This document shows, in pieces, positions 47,512-58,250 of a stretch of 64,000 nucleotides of DNA. Both the position numbers and the translations under genes were made by a program. The notes under the pieces are model-generated. The model ran no database searches and had not been told where the DNA came from. It was given only the letters and a program-made list of their open reading frames with translations. The first letter of the stretch is position 1, and every line of letters starts with the position of its first letter. This DNA is from Cryptomeria japonica (lineage: Eukaryota; Streptophyta; Pinopsida; Cupressales; Cupressaceae), in assembly GCF_030272615.1 (NCBI RefSeq), contig NC_081412.1:668797852-668861851 (forward strand), in the 5' to 3' direction.

Positions 47512-50500
47512 ATGGCGACCCCGAAGGCGGGAGCATCCACCAGTCGTCCAGCTCTCATGAAGGAAGATCAAAAGAATGAAGAATTGGAGACCAAGATCGT
47601 GTCAAAGTGGAGCAACATTGGAGATACCAACTTGGGAAACTTCAGCACGAAGAAGTTTCGAGAGGTGCCTTACATTGGCAAGCCATCCCTTGTCGCCAGG
47701 AGAATAATTGAAAGTGGCATCATTAAGGCGGCCGGCTTCCCTCCAGCAATCCAGTGCCATGAGTTGATGATCGAGTGTGCTCGCCATTATGATCCACAGT
47801 CCAGATCGATCGTGTCCAAGGAAGGAAACACTTTAGCTTACCTTTCAGAGGAAGCTATAAGTGAGGCTTTCCATCTTCCAGAGCACAGAGATATGATCTA
47901 CAAAAGCATAGAAGGAGCCAGGTCCATGTACAAAGATGATCCAGACACTTGCCTAAGCATCATCAATAAAAACTGGTTACTCAAGAGTCGTCCTCGCCTG
48001 AGCAAGATTCCGAACACACCACATAGGATCGACTTCCAGGAGGAGTACAGAGATTTGATAACACTACTCAACCGAGTCACAGGAGCTCCTCAAGCCTTCT
48101 ATTTTGAGAAGTGGATGTTCTACTTCATCCAAGTGACAGTTCAGGGAAAAGGAACAATTCATTGGGCTAGAATGATTAGCCATTGCTTGGACGTACAGTT
48201 AAGGAGACTGAAGGCTACCAAGTCTTTCCACATGAGTTCATACATCATATATGCCTTGATCAGGAGCTTTGAGTATGCAGGATTACTTCACAGAGGAGTG
48301 ATTGGAAGAGGACTCGGCGAGGTCAGAGTTTGTGATTCCTATGTTCACTTGCATCATCCGCTAGGAAGTGACTACAAGTTAGTCAATGATACCTTCACGA
48401 TGAACATCACCAAGACATTGCAAGGCGGGATTCACAATCGGCTATCTCAGGATGCACAAGAGCTAGTAAAGAGGTACGGTGCTTGGTTTATCCAATTTCC
48501 GAAATTTACATATGTTAGAGTGCATGGTTGTCCTTCACCTCCATACATGTTGCCGAGATATCCGACAGACAGAATAGTGTTACTTGAGGTAACTAGACAG
48601 TTTGCAGCTTATGCGAAGGCATTCAGACACAGACATGGAAATGGAGTTCCTGTGCCTGTCATATTAGGGAATTCAGTTGAGGTATGTCCTAATGTCCCAG
48701 CGATGGATGACGCAGAGAAAGGGTTAGCTTTATATTCATTTTCATTCTTTGCCTTGAGAGAGAGCTTTGATCCTTATGGGTATATAGAGGAGACAGTCGG
48801 TAAGAAATACAAGCATGAGTTTCAGATAGAAGATTTTGTGATGAATCTCTCAGATGATCTTGAAGTGAAAAGAAAGATGCATTCTAGATTGCCTTTAGAC
48901 TTCATCAGGAAATGCAAGATTTACAGAGTGGCCGACCAAGCTCAGGACAGTGGCAGGCATCTCCAATCATCTTATGATCGAGAAAGCAAATCAGTGAGGC
49001 TGGATTGGAATGAACCCGAGGTTGTGGATCTAGATGCTTTGATGGCTCCAGTTTTGTCTTGTACTCGCAGATGGGTTGATGTGCAACATCAGAAGTTGAG
49101 AGAGCAGGGCATAGCTATGACTTTCACTTTGGAGGAAAGACCAGCAGAGGGTGGAGCAAGTGTAAGTGAAGGTAATCCTAATCCCAGAAGTGCAAGCGAA
49201 GGCAACCTCAGAAGCGTAAGTGAAGGCAATCCCCATCCGAGAGGTTCGAAGAGGAAAGAGAGACTTGAGAAAAGAGAATCCTCCAAGAAGAAGCCAGAGG
49301 CCAACCGAGATCGTTCATCCGGCACATCTTCTCGACAAGAGAAGAGGACACTTGAAGTGGAGGAGTCTATGGAATCGATGGTACAGAATGATAAACAGGA
49401 AGAAGGACAGGCACCTCGAAGGTCACTAAGTGGATCTCTCCAAGCTAATGAGCTGCATGAAGACAAGGACGATAACGAGGTAACATCTCCTCTCAGAGAA
49501 GAAGAAACATTGCATAAGGAGATACAGGTTAGAGAAACAAGATCTGCCATTCCAGATTGGTTGAAGGAGAGACTGACAAGGGTGATTGTGATCGAAGACG
49601 AAGACAATGTGATTGATTTAGAGAGCCTTGTTGGAAATTCTCAGGAAGTGACAGAAAGGAGGAAGGCTACTAAGATGTCCAAGATGATCAGAGATGAGAC
49701 AGGATCCAGGAAATTGCAGATAGCTACACCGGCAGTGGACAAGTATGAAGGTGAGATCCTCGCAGAAGAGTATGATGTAGAGACATTTGAGCTTGGTCCA
49801 CCCATAGCCGAACAGACACTGGATGATGCCACCGATTCGTTTGAAGCACTAAAAGACAAGCTTAGAGAAGAAATGGAGAAAAATAGAAAGCTTGAGCGAG
49901 AGGTCGGTGCATGGAGAGGCTACTTTAGCCATCTCAATCAGCCTTTAGGACGTCAGGATCCAGCAAGATCTTCTGTACAGGCACTTCCCCTTCAATCAAT
50001 TGGTGAGGCAGAGAGATTCAGGAGTTTGGTCCAGCTTATGAGCTCTTGGATTGACAAATCCCATACAGTTGCTATTGAGTTTGCAACAAGAATGATGCAG
50101 ACCATTCACCGAGCCATCCAGGTTTTTGAGATCATCCACAACCTAATGATAACGGTAGCCGCCTTTGCTCATACTAAAGATGTTATCATTCCTGTCCTGC
50201 AAGTAATCAGACGGACTTCAAGGAAGGTCCTAGCACAAGAAAAGATAATGGATGGAGGACCTCATAGTTTACTTCAGTGGTCGACTTTACTCCAGATGAA
50301 GGAAGTTCTCTTCGAGGACATCAGTACCAAATGCAACCATGTTGAGGAGGTGATCCACCCGATCCAGGACAGAGTGTTTGGGGTTTTATGTACTATTCTT
50401 GGCAGGAGGATCGAAGTTGAGACAGATGTGGATTTACAGGAATTGGAAGAAAGAGTCAAGGTCATCTTTTGCAAAGATGCAAATATTATCACAGATGAGC

Positions 50501-50736
50501 AACGGGATCAGATGTTTGCTACCATGCTCCTGATTGAGAAGACCAAAGAACTTGAACCTGAATGGGACGCTGCTCTTCTCAAGGCTTTCGATCAGGTCAT
50601 CCACTTGGAAGAACGAATGAGGAATCTTCCCGAGATTCCAATTGCTGAGATCGAAGGAATCGTATCTAGATTCATTGCATATGCTAAAAAGGAGCATTGG
50701 AAAGGGAATAAGATTCTAGAAGAAAGGTTGTTATAG
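47512..50736 (+). CDS. 1074-aa protein of unknown function, intact, in copy 2
   Basis: Start ATGGCG at 47512, chosen because it follows a probable 3' splice site (TTGTGTAG|GTGTTACG) and because the broken relative also starts near here. The N-terminal 540 residues are globular: KWSNIGDTNLGNF (about 33-45), EAISEAFHLPEHRDM (about 113-127) and MLPRYPTDRIVLLEV (about 346-360). Residues 545-670 are charged and of low complexity, with SEGNPNP/SEGNLRS repeats. IPDWLKERL is near 680. A coiled coil (EALKDKLREEMEKNRKLEREV) is near 778-798. The C-terminal 250 residues are helical. No zinc knuckle, protease, RT, integrase or DDE transposase is visible. The EAF-LP region loosely recalls plant transposon-linked mobile-domain proteins; that is inference. 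A diverged copy lies at 58616-61887. Confidence 0.75.
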   Translation: MATPKAGASTSRPALMKEDQKNEELETKIVSKWSNIGDTNLGNFSTKKFREVPYIGKPSLVARRIIESGIIKAAGFPPAIQCHELMIECARHYDPQSRSIVSKEGNTLAYLSEEAISEAFHLPEHRDMIYKSIEGARSMYKDDPDTCLSIINKNWLLKSRPRLSKIPNTPHRIDFQEEYRDLITLLNRVTGAPQAFYFEKWMFYFIQVTVQGKGTIHWARMISHCLDVQLRRLKATKSFHMSSYIIYALIRSFEYAGLLHRGVIGRGLGEVRVCDSYVHLHHPLGSDYKLVNDTFTMNITKTLQGGIHNRLSQDAQELVKRYGAWFIQFPKFTYVRVHGCPSPPYMLPRYPTDRIVLLEVTRQFAAYAKAFRHRHGNGVPVPVILGNSVEVCPNVPAMDDAEKGLALYSFSFFALRESFDPYGYIEETVGKKYKHEFQIEDFVMNLSDDLEVKRKMHSRLPLDFIRKCKIYRVADQAQDSGRHLQSSYDRESKSVRLDWNEPEVVDLDALMAPVLSCTRRWVDVQHQKLREQGIAMTFTLEERPAEGGASVSEGNPNPRSASEGNLRSVSEGNPHPRGSKRKERLEKRESSKKKPEANRDRSSGTSSRQEKRTLEVEESMESMVQNDKQEEGQAPRRSLSGSLQANELHEDKDDNEVTSPLREEETLHKEIQVRETRSAIPDWLKERLTRVIVIEDEDNVIDLESLVGNSQEVTERRKATKMSKMIRDETGSRKLQIATPAVDKYEGEILAEEYDVETFELGPPIAEQTLDDATDSFEALKDKLREEMEKNRKLEREVGAWRGYFSHLNQPLGRQDPARSSVQALPLQSIGEAERFRSLVQLMSSWIDKSHTVAIEFATRMMQTIHRAIQVFEIIHNLMITVAAFAHTKDVIIPVLQVIRRTSRKVLAQEKIMDGGPHSLLQWSTLLQMKEVLFEDISTKCNHVEEVIHPIQDRVFGVLCTILGRRIEVETDVDLQELEERVKVIFCKDANIITDEQRDQMFATMLLIEKTKELEPEWDAALLKAFDQVIHLEERMRNLPEIPIAEIEGIVSRFIAYAKKEHWKGNKILEERLL

Positions 50737-50826
50737 ATGACATGGCACCTTAATTGTCATTGGTCTATGTCTCCTAGATTTTTGTGCCAAATTTAATATT
50801 TGGATATGCATTTAATATTGTTCAAT

Positions 50827-50841
50827 AAAAAGGGGGCTATT
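50827..50841 (+). other. Purine tract before the LTR-like block
   Basis: AAAAAGGGGGCTATT lies directly before TGTAATAAACCC, like a retrotransposon polypurine tract. The 41181-54112 element has the very similar AAAATGGGGGCTAAA before its 3' LTR. Confidence 0.6.
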
Positions 50842-51784
50842 TGTAATAAACCCTAATTAGGGTTTAGGTGTCATAATCTTGGCCATTGATCTTCTTTTTG
50901 ATCTGGACCGTTCATTGTAATTGAGGATGCTATATATACCCTCATTTCTTTTCATTTTGTCATTAGAAATTAGATATCAGCATTAGACATTAGTGATTAG
51001 AGATTAGCAATTTGAGAAGTAAGTTACTTTGTAGCAAGATTGAGTTTGAAGAAGGAATTTCAAACAATTGTTGTTCATGATGGCTTTGAGATCAATAAAA
51101 TATTGAAGTTATGGTGTTTTATTGCAATTCTTGTGGTTATCTTCATGGTTGTTCACTTTCTTGAATCATTCTCAATCAAGATAGTATTTTAGTTTTTGAA
51201 GGACAAAGTGTTGGACTTGATCTTTGGTGAGATTCAATTTCCAAACCACTAGCTTCTTGCTGATTGTAGGAACGCCTTGCGTGGTCAACTGGAGAAACTT
51301 GAATCATTTAAACCTTCAATCATTGTTGTATCTTGGATATGTGCCTTTGTGGTAGTGTCCATGATCCTTGATGATTTGAAAGATCATTTATTACCTTAGA
51401 AGATCGCATCAATTTCAGTTGAGTTGTTATTTTATGGCAATATTGAAGTTGGTAGAATCTTGCCAAGTCTTGTCCACATTGAGTCATTCTTAGGGTTAGA
51501 TTAGACTAGATCTGTTGTAAGCCCTCCTCTTTTGACCTTTTTTGAAAATTTGTTTAGTTTAGGAAATTCTACTTCGGAAACGTAAGGCCCCTTGATGACA
51601 TAGCAATCACAACGACCACTGGTGCTTATCCACACATAGAGACCCTACTTAAAAGAACATTGGAGTCACCCTGATAGATCCTTCTTGCGATATCTTCAGC
51701 TATCAGAGACTTTATTCAAGAGAGGATAAGGTACCCTTGGGTATTTTATTCTGTGTATGATTGTGTACAAAATACACGTCAACA
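50842..51784 (+). repeat. LTR-like 3' block of copy 2 (943 bp)
   Basis: TGTAATAAACCCTAATTAGG at its start and ACACGTCAACA at its end. It contains a TATA box (TATATATA, 50931-50938) and then GATCAATAAAATATTGAAG near 51092. The last 70 bp (AGAGAGGATAAGGTACCC, then TTTATTCTGTGT) match the ends of copies 1 and 3. A second copy would be expected at the 5' end of a normal LTR element and is absent. Confidence 0.75.
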
Positions 51785-51931
51785 CTGCCCCAAGATGACT
51801 GTAATTGAAATGGAATCACCTCTTATGACAAAAAGCCCCCAATGAAGTTAACTACTAGTGCCATAGGGTGAGGAGCAACATGAAGGGTGAACAATTGTTA
51901 TGGAGATGAAATAAGATGAGTTACCCCATTG

Positions 51932-52938
51932 TCAATCAAATACTTGAATGATATGAGCTATAAAAAGTTGTTGAATTCTAATTTCCAAATCATTACACTC
52001 ATTGTTAGAATGGCCATGTATTTGATGATACTTGCAAATAGAAGGATTGTCCAAATGTTTCTTACAATTCTTTCTTCAATTTTTCAAAGGTAGAGTAATT
52101 AGATTGGCTTTAAGTAGCCCATGCAAAATATCCTCTTGTTGTGATGAAAAGTCAGGAATAGATGTAGTAATTAGTGGGAGAAGAGCTTTGTGATATTTTG
52201 AAGGGTCAAGGGGATAAATAGATGAAGGAATATCCTTTGAGGGGAAATTTCCCTTTCTATCATCATTATTCATGTTTTGTTTGATTTGTTGGGAAGGAAG
52301 GTCCTTATCATCTATGGCTTCATCGTTTCTTAATGTTATGTGAGGAAATAGATCATCATCTTTCTTCTCTACAAATTTTGTGATGACTAGGAGAACAAGG
52401 AAAATCTAAAGGGATTGATAAACAACATTTTGGTCTTGCTCCCCTTGCGCTAAAGTATCCTTATTAGAAGAGGATTGTGTTATGTTTTTCGTCAATGCTT
52501 TCTCTCCATTAGAGAGATCATTGATAGGAGTATTGACTCTTTCCTCATGAATAATAGGAATTTTAGGAGGGGTTCAAAAACTCATTAATGCTTCTCCTTT
52601 AGGAGTGATACCATGTATAGAGGGTAAGGTGATATTAAGAAAGGTGTTTTGATATCATCCTCTTCTAAGATCTCCTTATGAGAGGAGGACTTTTTAGGAG
52701 AAAGATCAATATCATTCATCAAAACATCACTGTGAGGAGAGAGAGTTTTAGAAGAAGTGTTAATAATCTCATCTTGCACTAAAGTGTCCTTATGAATAGG
52801 AGAATCCTTAGAGAAGGGAAAATCATAATTATGCATGAAAGAAAAACATGAGCTATCATCATATGCACAAAAGGGAATCTTATGGCAATCTTGAATTAAA
52901 CTTGAAATTGATTTAGAAAAGCAAGATAACAACTCCAT
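51932..52938 (-). pseudogene. gag-like remnant of the 41181-54112 element
   Basis: Minus strand, close to the 5' LTR at 53037. Frames 52938-52585 and 52273-52076 are hydrophilic with no firm match. Past a TGA at 52076-52078, the same frame gives CKYHQIHGHSNNECNDLEIR (about 52035-51980). This resembles the CxxH...GHxxxxC zinc motif followed by Lxxx(I)xxL, as found near the gag end of Athila/Tat-type Ty3/gypsy elements. The frame ends at TGA 51932-51934, about 150 bp before the nested insertion. Shifts between the blocks show decay. Confidence 0.5.
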
Positions 52939-53017
52939 TTATCCAATTAGCAAAGCAATGTTCACTAAAATGCATACAAATTAGATTTGAGAACACAGAT
53001 AAAAAATAGTAGTGTAA

Positions 53018-53036
53018 GGTGTCGGGTTCACCAAAA
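53018..53036 (-). other. Primer-site-like sequence
   Basis: Directly after the 5' LTR (minus strand): TTTTGGTGAACCCGACACC. TGGTG followed by a mixed G/C-rich stretch has the form of a primer binding site, but I cannot assign the tRNA. It is not the initiator Met-tRNA type. Confidence 0.45.
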
Positions 53037-54112
53037 TGTAATGGTGAAAATTAAGGTTTCACTAATTAAGGTAACAAAACCATTAATTTTTCTTAAGAGA
53101 CCATTACATTTGAAAGAGGGATGGACTTAATAGATTTAAGCTTGATCCCTCTAGGGAAAAAGCTCTAAAATACTGATTAGGTTCCACCTGGGTTAGGTTT
53201 TTATTCCCTTTTTCTAAGTTGAATTGTGAAAATGCTGAAATTAGGGTAAACGGGTGAATATTGAAGAGATTGGGCATAAACAGTGAGCTGCAGTCGTCGT
53301 ACGGAGACACCGACCTAGATCTGAGTAGAAGAAGATGATTCGGATCTGTTTCTAGAAGTTTGGCTTGATTTTTCGGGACGTGCTGCAGGTTGCCTTGGTC
53401 CTCTGAATTTCTTGCCGTCAAAAGGTGAACCTGTTTGTCTTTGCGAATCCAGTTGATCCTCCCGAACGCAACTTTGTACCTATTTTGTGCACACAGAAAG
53501 AAAGGGGAAATTGTTGGGAATAGGGATTTGCCTAAGTCAAACCTTGGTTTAGGAATTAACCTTGAATGAATAATGCAAATACTGAAATAAATATTGGAAA
53601 AATATACCTCAGATTTGCAATTGTTGATGATGATGCTTTTTTCTTTAAATGTAATCACATATGTTGTATGAAATGGCATGAACATGACAAAACCCTAATC
53701 ACATACACATGCTTGCATAGGAATGGTGTAATTTTTCTCCACAATGGTTGAATGATGAATCTTCAGCCTTAATGATCTTTGAAAATGCTTGATAATGAAT
53801 GTTTCACGGATGCACAAGTGATAAGAATTGATAGCTTAGAATTGATAGATTACTTGGATGAAATTAGGTTGATAAAATGTCTTTATATAGGGGTATCTAG
53901 GTAAGTTAACGATTAGGCTGACCTCCAATGGTCATGCAGAGCAAAATAAGGCTTAGGGGGGAGGGTACCTCACCATGGGGCCCATCAATGGGTGTTCAAA
54001 GCTGGAGAATAGGCACAAAACAGACCTAGAGAGGTGATAATGAGGGGACATGCTAAAGTAGGGGCACAAACATGAGGGGTAAATTGGCCTGGTGACAATT
54101 TATGACGCTACA
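53037..54112 (-). repeat. 5' LTR (1076 bp) of the 41181-54112 element
   Basis: Partner of 41181-42303, TG...CA, with a small number of indels (for example, a segment near 53940 is shorter). Confidence 0.88.
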
Positions 54113-54117
54113 GGTAG

Positions 54118-56680
54118 TAATTGTAAACTTGTTTTAAATCAATGCTCAAATCCTACTCAAGAAAGTTGGCAACATTGTATCCATTGGACCAACCTACGAA
54201 AATATAAACTCAATAATAGTATTACCAATAATATTCTAAATCATCTAATCTCCTTTTCCCTATGGTGCAACTCTATATTCTTATAATAGTCTAGTTTGTA
54301 GACTGAATACTTTATTCATACTTGCCATTTATGCTAAATCGGACCTCGATGGTCAGATGTAAGGCATCAAGCGATGTTGCATACGTTGATTATATAGGGT
54401 TTATCTCTTCTTTCTATCCCAACAACATTGTCAACTTAAACGATATTTTCCTTCCATTTAGTATGCAATCATATTGTGGTTCACTAAAAATAAATATGCT
54501 TCCTCAATTCACATGATAATTCCCATAGCAAGGTTTTGTTATTTAAGAGGTTGATAGACATCATGTTGTCATGTTAAGCCTTTACCCTCAAATCCAAAGT
54601 GGATTACCTATACTATCAAGTTATAATATTTAAAATATGTCAAATACCATGCGGTTCTAGTACCACTGAATGAATCTATCATCCCTTATATTATTATGTA
54701 ACTACCGATGAATTAGAAACAACAACAATATACATGTAAGGTCTTTCAACTCAATGGTTAGTCATCACCATTTAGTATTAAAAAATGGTAGAACATTTCT
54801 TAGTTCCAAACATTTGAGAAGGATTTAGATACTAAGGGAATCATGCCTCAAATCAATAAGTGGTTTTCACTACACTAAATTCAGCTCAATGTTTCCCAAA
54901 GGTGTAAAATGCTACAGTCATTGATGCCAATAGACGTGACGATTACCTTATCATAACATGATGACACTAATAAGTCAAAGGTATATTTATAGGTATTTAT
55001 TTCACTCCAATATACTTAAAATAACTCAATAATATCAACTTTGACCATATATCATAAGGTCCTCAGCTTCATAATATTTATGCATGAATGCTCTACTTAT
55101 GTAGTTGCATCATTTCCACCTTGTAAGTTATAAATACACATCTCACCCTACAAATGTAATAATATGCTTATTGCACAAGCAATTTATATTTTCAGATTAG
55201 GACTTCTCATTTTATGTGTCACATGATCAAATGACAAGACTTGGTATATCAATACCAAAATTTAATGATTTGATTTCTAGCATAGACGTACCAAACATAA
55301 TTGCTGCTCCCTGCATAGTGATTATCTATTTATCAATATGTAAGGAACACTGATAACATACAATATCTTACCCTTGCATCATTATATTTCTCAATAGCAT
55401 AGAAATATAACAGGAGAATAACCCTTAATTTTTAGAAGTTAAAACTTAAAGAAGATATATGCCTTTTATTATAAATGTGATAATCCTATTTAGTTTTACC
55501 TCCAACTAGAGGAAAAGTCCACTTTTCCACAAGTTAAAGTTTAGTCACATATCCACCAAGTGATCATTATCATATGATTATAATAATTTGGCATGGTATC
55601 ATCACCTTTTTAATGCACATAGAGTGCAATGGGAGTGCCATTTAAATTCATAACAGCAAACAATAACATGATTTCATAAACCAATTCAATATCACAATGC
55701 ATTGGAGGGCACTGAGTGCCTTCCATACAAACATCGATTGTATTGCCTAAAGATGTTAGACACTAGAATATCTTTTCGATTGTTCTTACCACTTCAAATA
55801 CACTATATAAATATTCATATACTTATATGGACATATAGTAATTGAAATATCATTCTCACCCTAATACAAATGCTGGCTTACTAATATTTTCAACCCTATT
55901 CTACCAAGTTATCAACTTGATATTGGGCCCCTAATAACTGAGAAGGCTAATGAATCACTTGTAATAAACCATAAATACCAGACCAAATGGGAATGAGAAA
56001 ACTTTAATCCATTTTACAATCTTCTTTCTAAAACTATTATTCCAGCCATTCTACTCATGGATATTTATGGTCCACAGGGCTTGATAACCAATCATATACA
56101 TATTTACTTATGCATGCATACTGTGCATGAATTGTTGAATAAAATACATCCCTTTGGACACCATAATCACTCATTATTCAACCTTTGTTAGCAATGATTA
56201 AAGGATGATTTCTGTATGTATACAACTTGTACATTTGTCTGCATCTATTTAGGTATGTACTCAGTCGTATGTAGCCTACTTCCATACACAGCCATACATA
56301 TATAAATATATATTATGATTTCACTTTCTAGAATCTCATCTATATATGGCCTGAATGTAGAACTGATATAGTAGGATATATCAACTCTTTTGCATCAACA
56401 ATAATCACAATTCTGTGTACAGTAGCAACACTAATGATAAAATAGAAGATCATATTTCTGAGGCATTTTTTTAAACAATTCACTCACCCCGTTTAGGCTT
56501 CCATATATTTAGCATATAGGTACATATATACAGAGAATAATTTTATTATATGTGCTAGGATAATACCTTAGTATGTGACAAGTCTCAGGAATCATGGCAA
56601 ATGACTTAAGTCGAAAATATCACCTTAGTTATCTTTTGCTATTCTTACCAAAGTCTTCCTTATAAATCTTGAAAATCCTA
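54118..56680. other. Non-coding host sequence
   Basis: AT-rich, with no gene or array recognised. It continues the host spacer seen at 39828-41180. Confidence 0.45.
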
Positions 56681-57333
56681 AACATGAAGTTTGCTTTCAT
56701 CCTTGAATTCACAAAGTTTCGCTCTCCTAGGCCTAAACATGAAGTTCGCTTTCATCCTTGAATTCACGAAGTTCGCTTACTTATGCTTAAACATGAAGTA
56801 AACCTCATGAGGACTTGGAGATGAAGTAGATTTGCAAAATGAGCTTATCTTCAATCATTTTTTTGCATATTGATTCAATCCTTAGACTATCTCATTCAAA
56901 TTCTCAAACTCATATTCACACATATACTCAAAGAAGGCACTCAAGGGAAATTCGCGCTCCTACCTGTCAACATGAAGTTCGCTCTTATAGCCTAATTCTT
57001 GAAGTTCGCTCTCCTATAGCCAAGCCTGAAGTGCGCTTTCTTAAGGCTTTAACATGAAGTTAAGGTTTTGGGGGGCTTGGAGAATGAGGTGAATTGAAAT
57101 TGAATATTACATATTTTCTCATCACCTTGTTTCATTTTCTCCATTCAAATTCACAAGATAAGGTTTCTTGAAACAACTTCGGTTGAGCTCATGATTGACT
57201 CACATGACATCTAGACCCTATAAACTTACTCATTTCACCTGCGAGAGGGAAAGACTAGAATAAGAGGCTAAGACTTGAAGAAAAAAGGGGGGGTCCCCAT
57301 CTTGATGGGGCGATGTGTGAAATGGTCACAACA
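56680..57333 (-). mobile_element. 5'-end fragment of a TGTTGTG element, copy 4
   Basis: The minus strand from 57333 reads TGTTGTGACCATTTCACAC and then a CCCCATC/GATGGGG stem. This is almost the same as the start of copy 2 at 44255, followed by the 27-bp GCGAA array. No matching 3' end (TGTTGACG on the plus strand) was found to the left, and no ORF follows, so only the 5' part is recognisable. Confidence 0.6.
56686..57065 (-). repeat. GAAGTTCGCT array with 27-bp period
   Basis: Plus-strand GAAGTTCGCT-type cores lie at about 56686, 56713, 56741, 56768 and 56794, and again at 56947, 56974, 57001, 57028 and 57055. Steps are 26-28 bp in each group. Reading from the 57333 end (minus strand), the core is AGCGAACTTC. 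The 72-codon frame at 56839-57057 is the array read through. Confidence 0.75.
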
Positions 57334-57394
57334 GATACCTCTAGGAAATACTCTCCTAGGTTTAGTTGAGCCCAAAGATGAAGATGAGCATACC

Positions 57395-58250
57395 TGTTGA
57401 CGTGGTTTTAATGACTACGTCGAATATAGAATAAAGTTACCAACGGTCACCTTATTCTCTCTTGATCAAAGTGCGATTGTATGCTAAGATTGCATAAAGT
57501 TCAAACAATCAACTCCAAGGTTCCTAAATGCAACGGACGTGACTCAGTTGGCAAATGTGATATACTGGTAACCCAAGAGGCCTTATGTACTCTTAAAGAA
57601 GATTAGACAATTTTGCAATTTCAAGGAATTAACTCGCGAACGATTCAGCAATGAAGGGCTCGTTTTTCAAGGATTTTGGGGTTTAAAATTTGCAGAAAGT
57701 AAATAAGAAGGGTTTAGAAAGCTAGGCTAACTTAATCTTGAGCTAAGAACAAGGAGATACAGATTGCTCAAGTGAGACCAGACCACACTCTGCTTCGTCA
57801 CCAGGAGATAACTACATGGAGGTAGTGCAATCTGTGAAGGTTGTGTGAAATATTTTCAGACCATCAATGGACACCATCAATGAACAATGTCCACCGATGA
57901 TCGAAGCTAAGTTTCCACATAGAAAAATCTTAGACTAACCTTGCACAGTTAATAAAACTCAGCTACCAACCAACGGTATGAGTGAGAGTCTACACTATAA
58001 GCAATCTCATCAAATCCCGTTCATCTAACAACTTTAAAGCAATTCTAATCTAAGTGAAGAGAGTGAGACCATGCAAGTCATAAAACAACACAAGAATGCA
58101 CCAACAAATTGAACAATGTATTAAGTTATCTGCTTCAAAACTTATAGCAACAATCTCGAAATCAATCTCTCCTCCCTTACAAATGAGGGCGGCCACCCCT
58201 TTATATAGGCTTCAAACCATGAGGACATGCAATCCCTAATTAGGGTTTTC
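57395..58250 (-). repeat. LTR-like 3' block of copy 3
   Basis: On the minus strand it starts near AACCCTAATTAGGG (about 58245), has CTATATAAAGGGG (about 58195-58207) and ends CAAGAGAGAATAAGGTGACC, then TTTATTCTATATTCGACG, then CCACGTCAACA. The AACCCTAATTAGGG word and the final stretch are shared with 50842-51784. The TGTAATA start of that block is not visible here. Confidence 0.65.

Larger units (their letters stand above)
44255..51784 (+). mobile_element. TGTTGTG...CGTCAACA element, copy 2 (7.53 kb), TSD CTGCC, intact ORF
   Basis: Starts TGTTGTGACCATTTCAC with a CCCCATT/AATGGGG stem, and ends ATACACGTCAACA. CTGCC occurs exactly at 44250-44254 and 51785-51789. Contents: a 167-bp-period hairpin array (44700-46640), a TATA box (46978), a leader with a probable intron, a 1074-codon ORF (47512-50736), a purine tract (50827-50841) and an LTR-like block (50842-51784). 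The 5' 3.2 kb does not contain a copy of the 3' block, so the ends are not paired LTRs. No RT, integrase or transposase was seen. It is inserted into the 41181-54112 retrotransposon. Confidence 0.87.
41181..54112 (-). mobile_element. LTR retrotransposon with little pol, nested host, TSD GGTAG
   Basis: LTRs at 41181-42303 and 53037-54112 start TGTAATGGTG and end GACGCTACA. GGTAG on both sides (41176-41180 and 54113-54117) is a perfect target duplication. Minus orientation follows from the purine tract AAAATGGGGGCTAAA right before the 41181-42303 LTR (minus sense) and a primer-site-like TTTTGGTGAACCCGACACC right after the 53037-54112 LTR. Excluding the nested 44255-51784 element, the interior is about 3.2 kb. 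It has only gag-like remains and no RT or integrase. It is probably a non-autonomous or decayed Ty3/gypsy relative. Confidence 0.9.

Noticed and set aside
49089..49607. 172-codon minus-strand Ser-rich ORF
   Set aside because: It is antisense to the low-complexity linker of the 1074-aa ORF; the serine richness follows from that.
53104..53685. 193-codon minus-strand ORF
   Set aside because: It lies in an LTR and recurs in shortened form in the partner LTR (41528-41818). It has no recognised domain.
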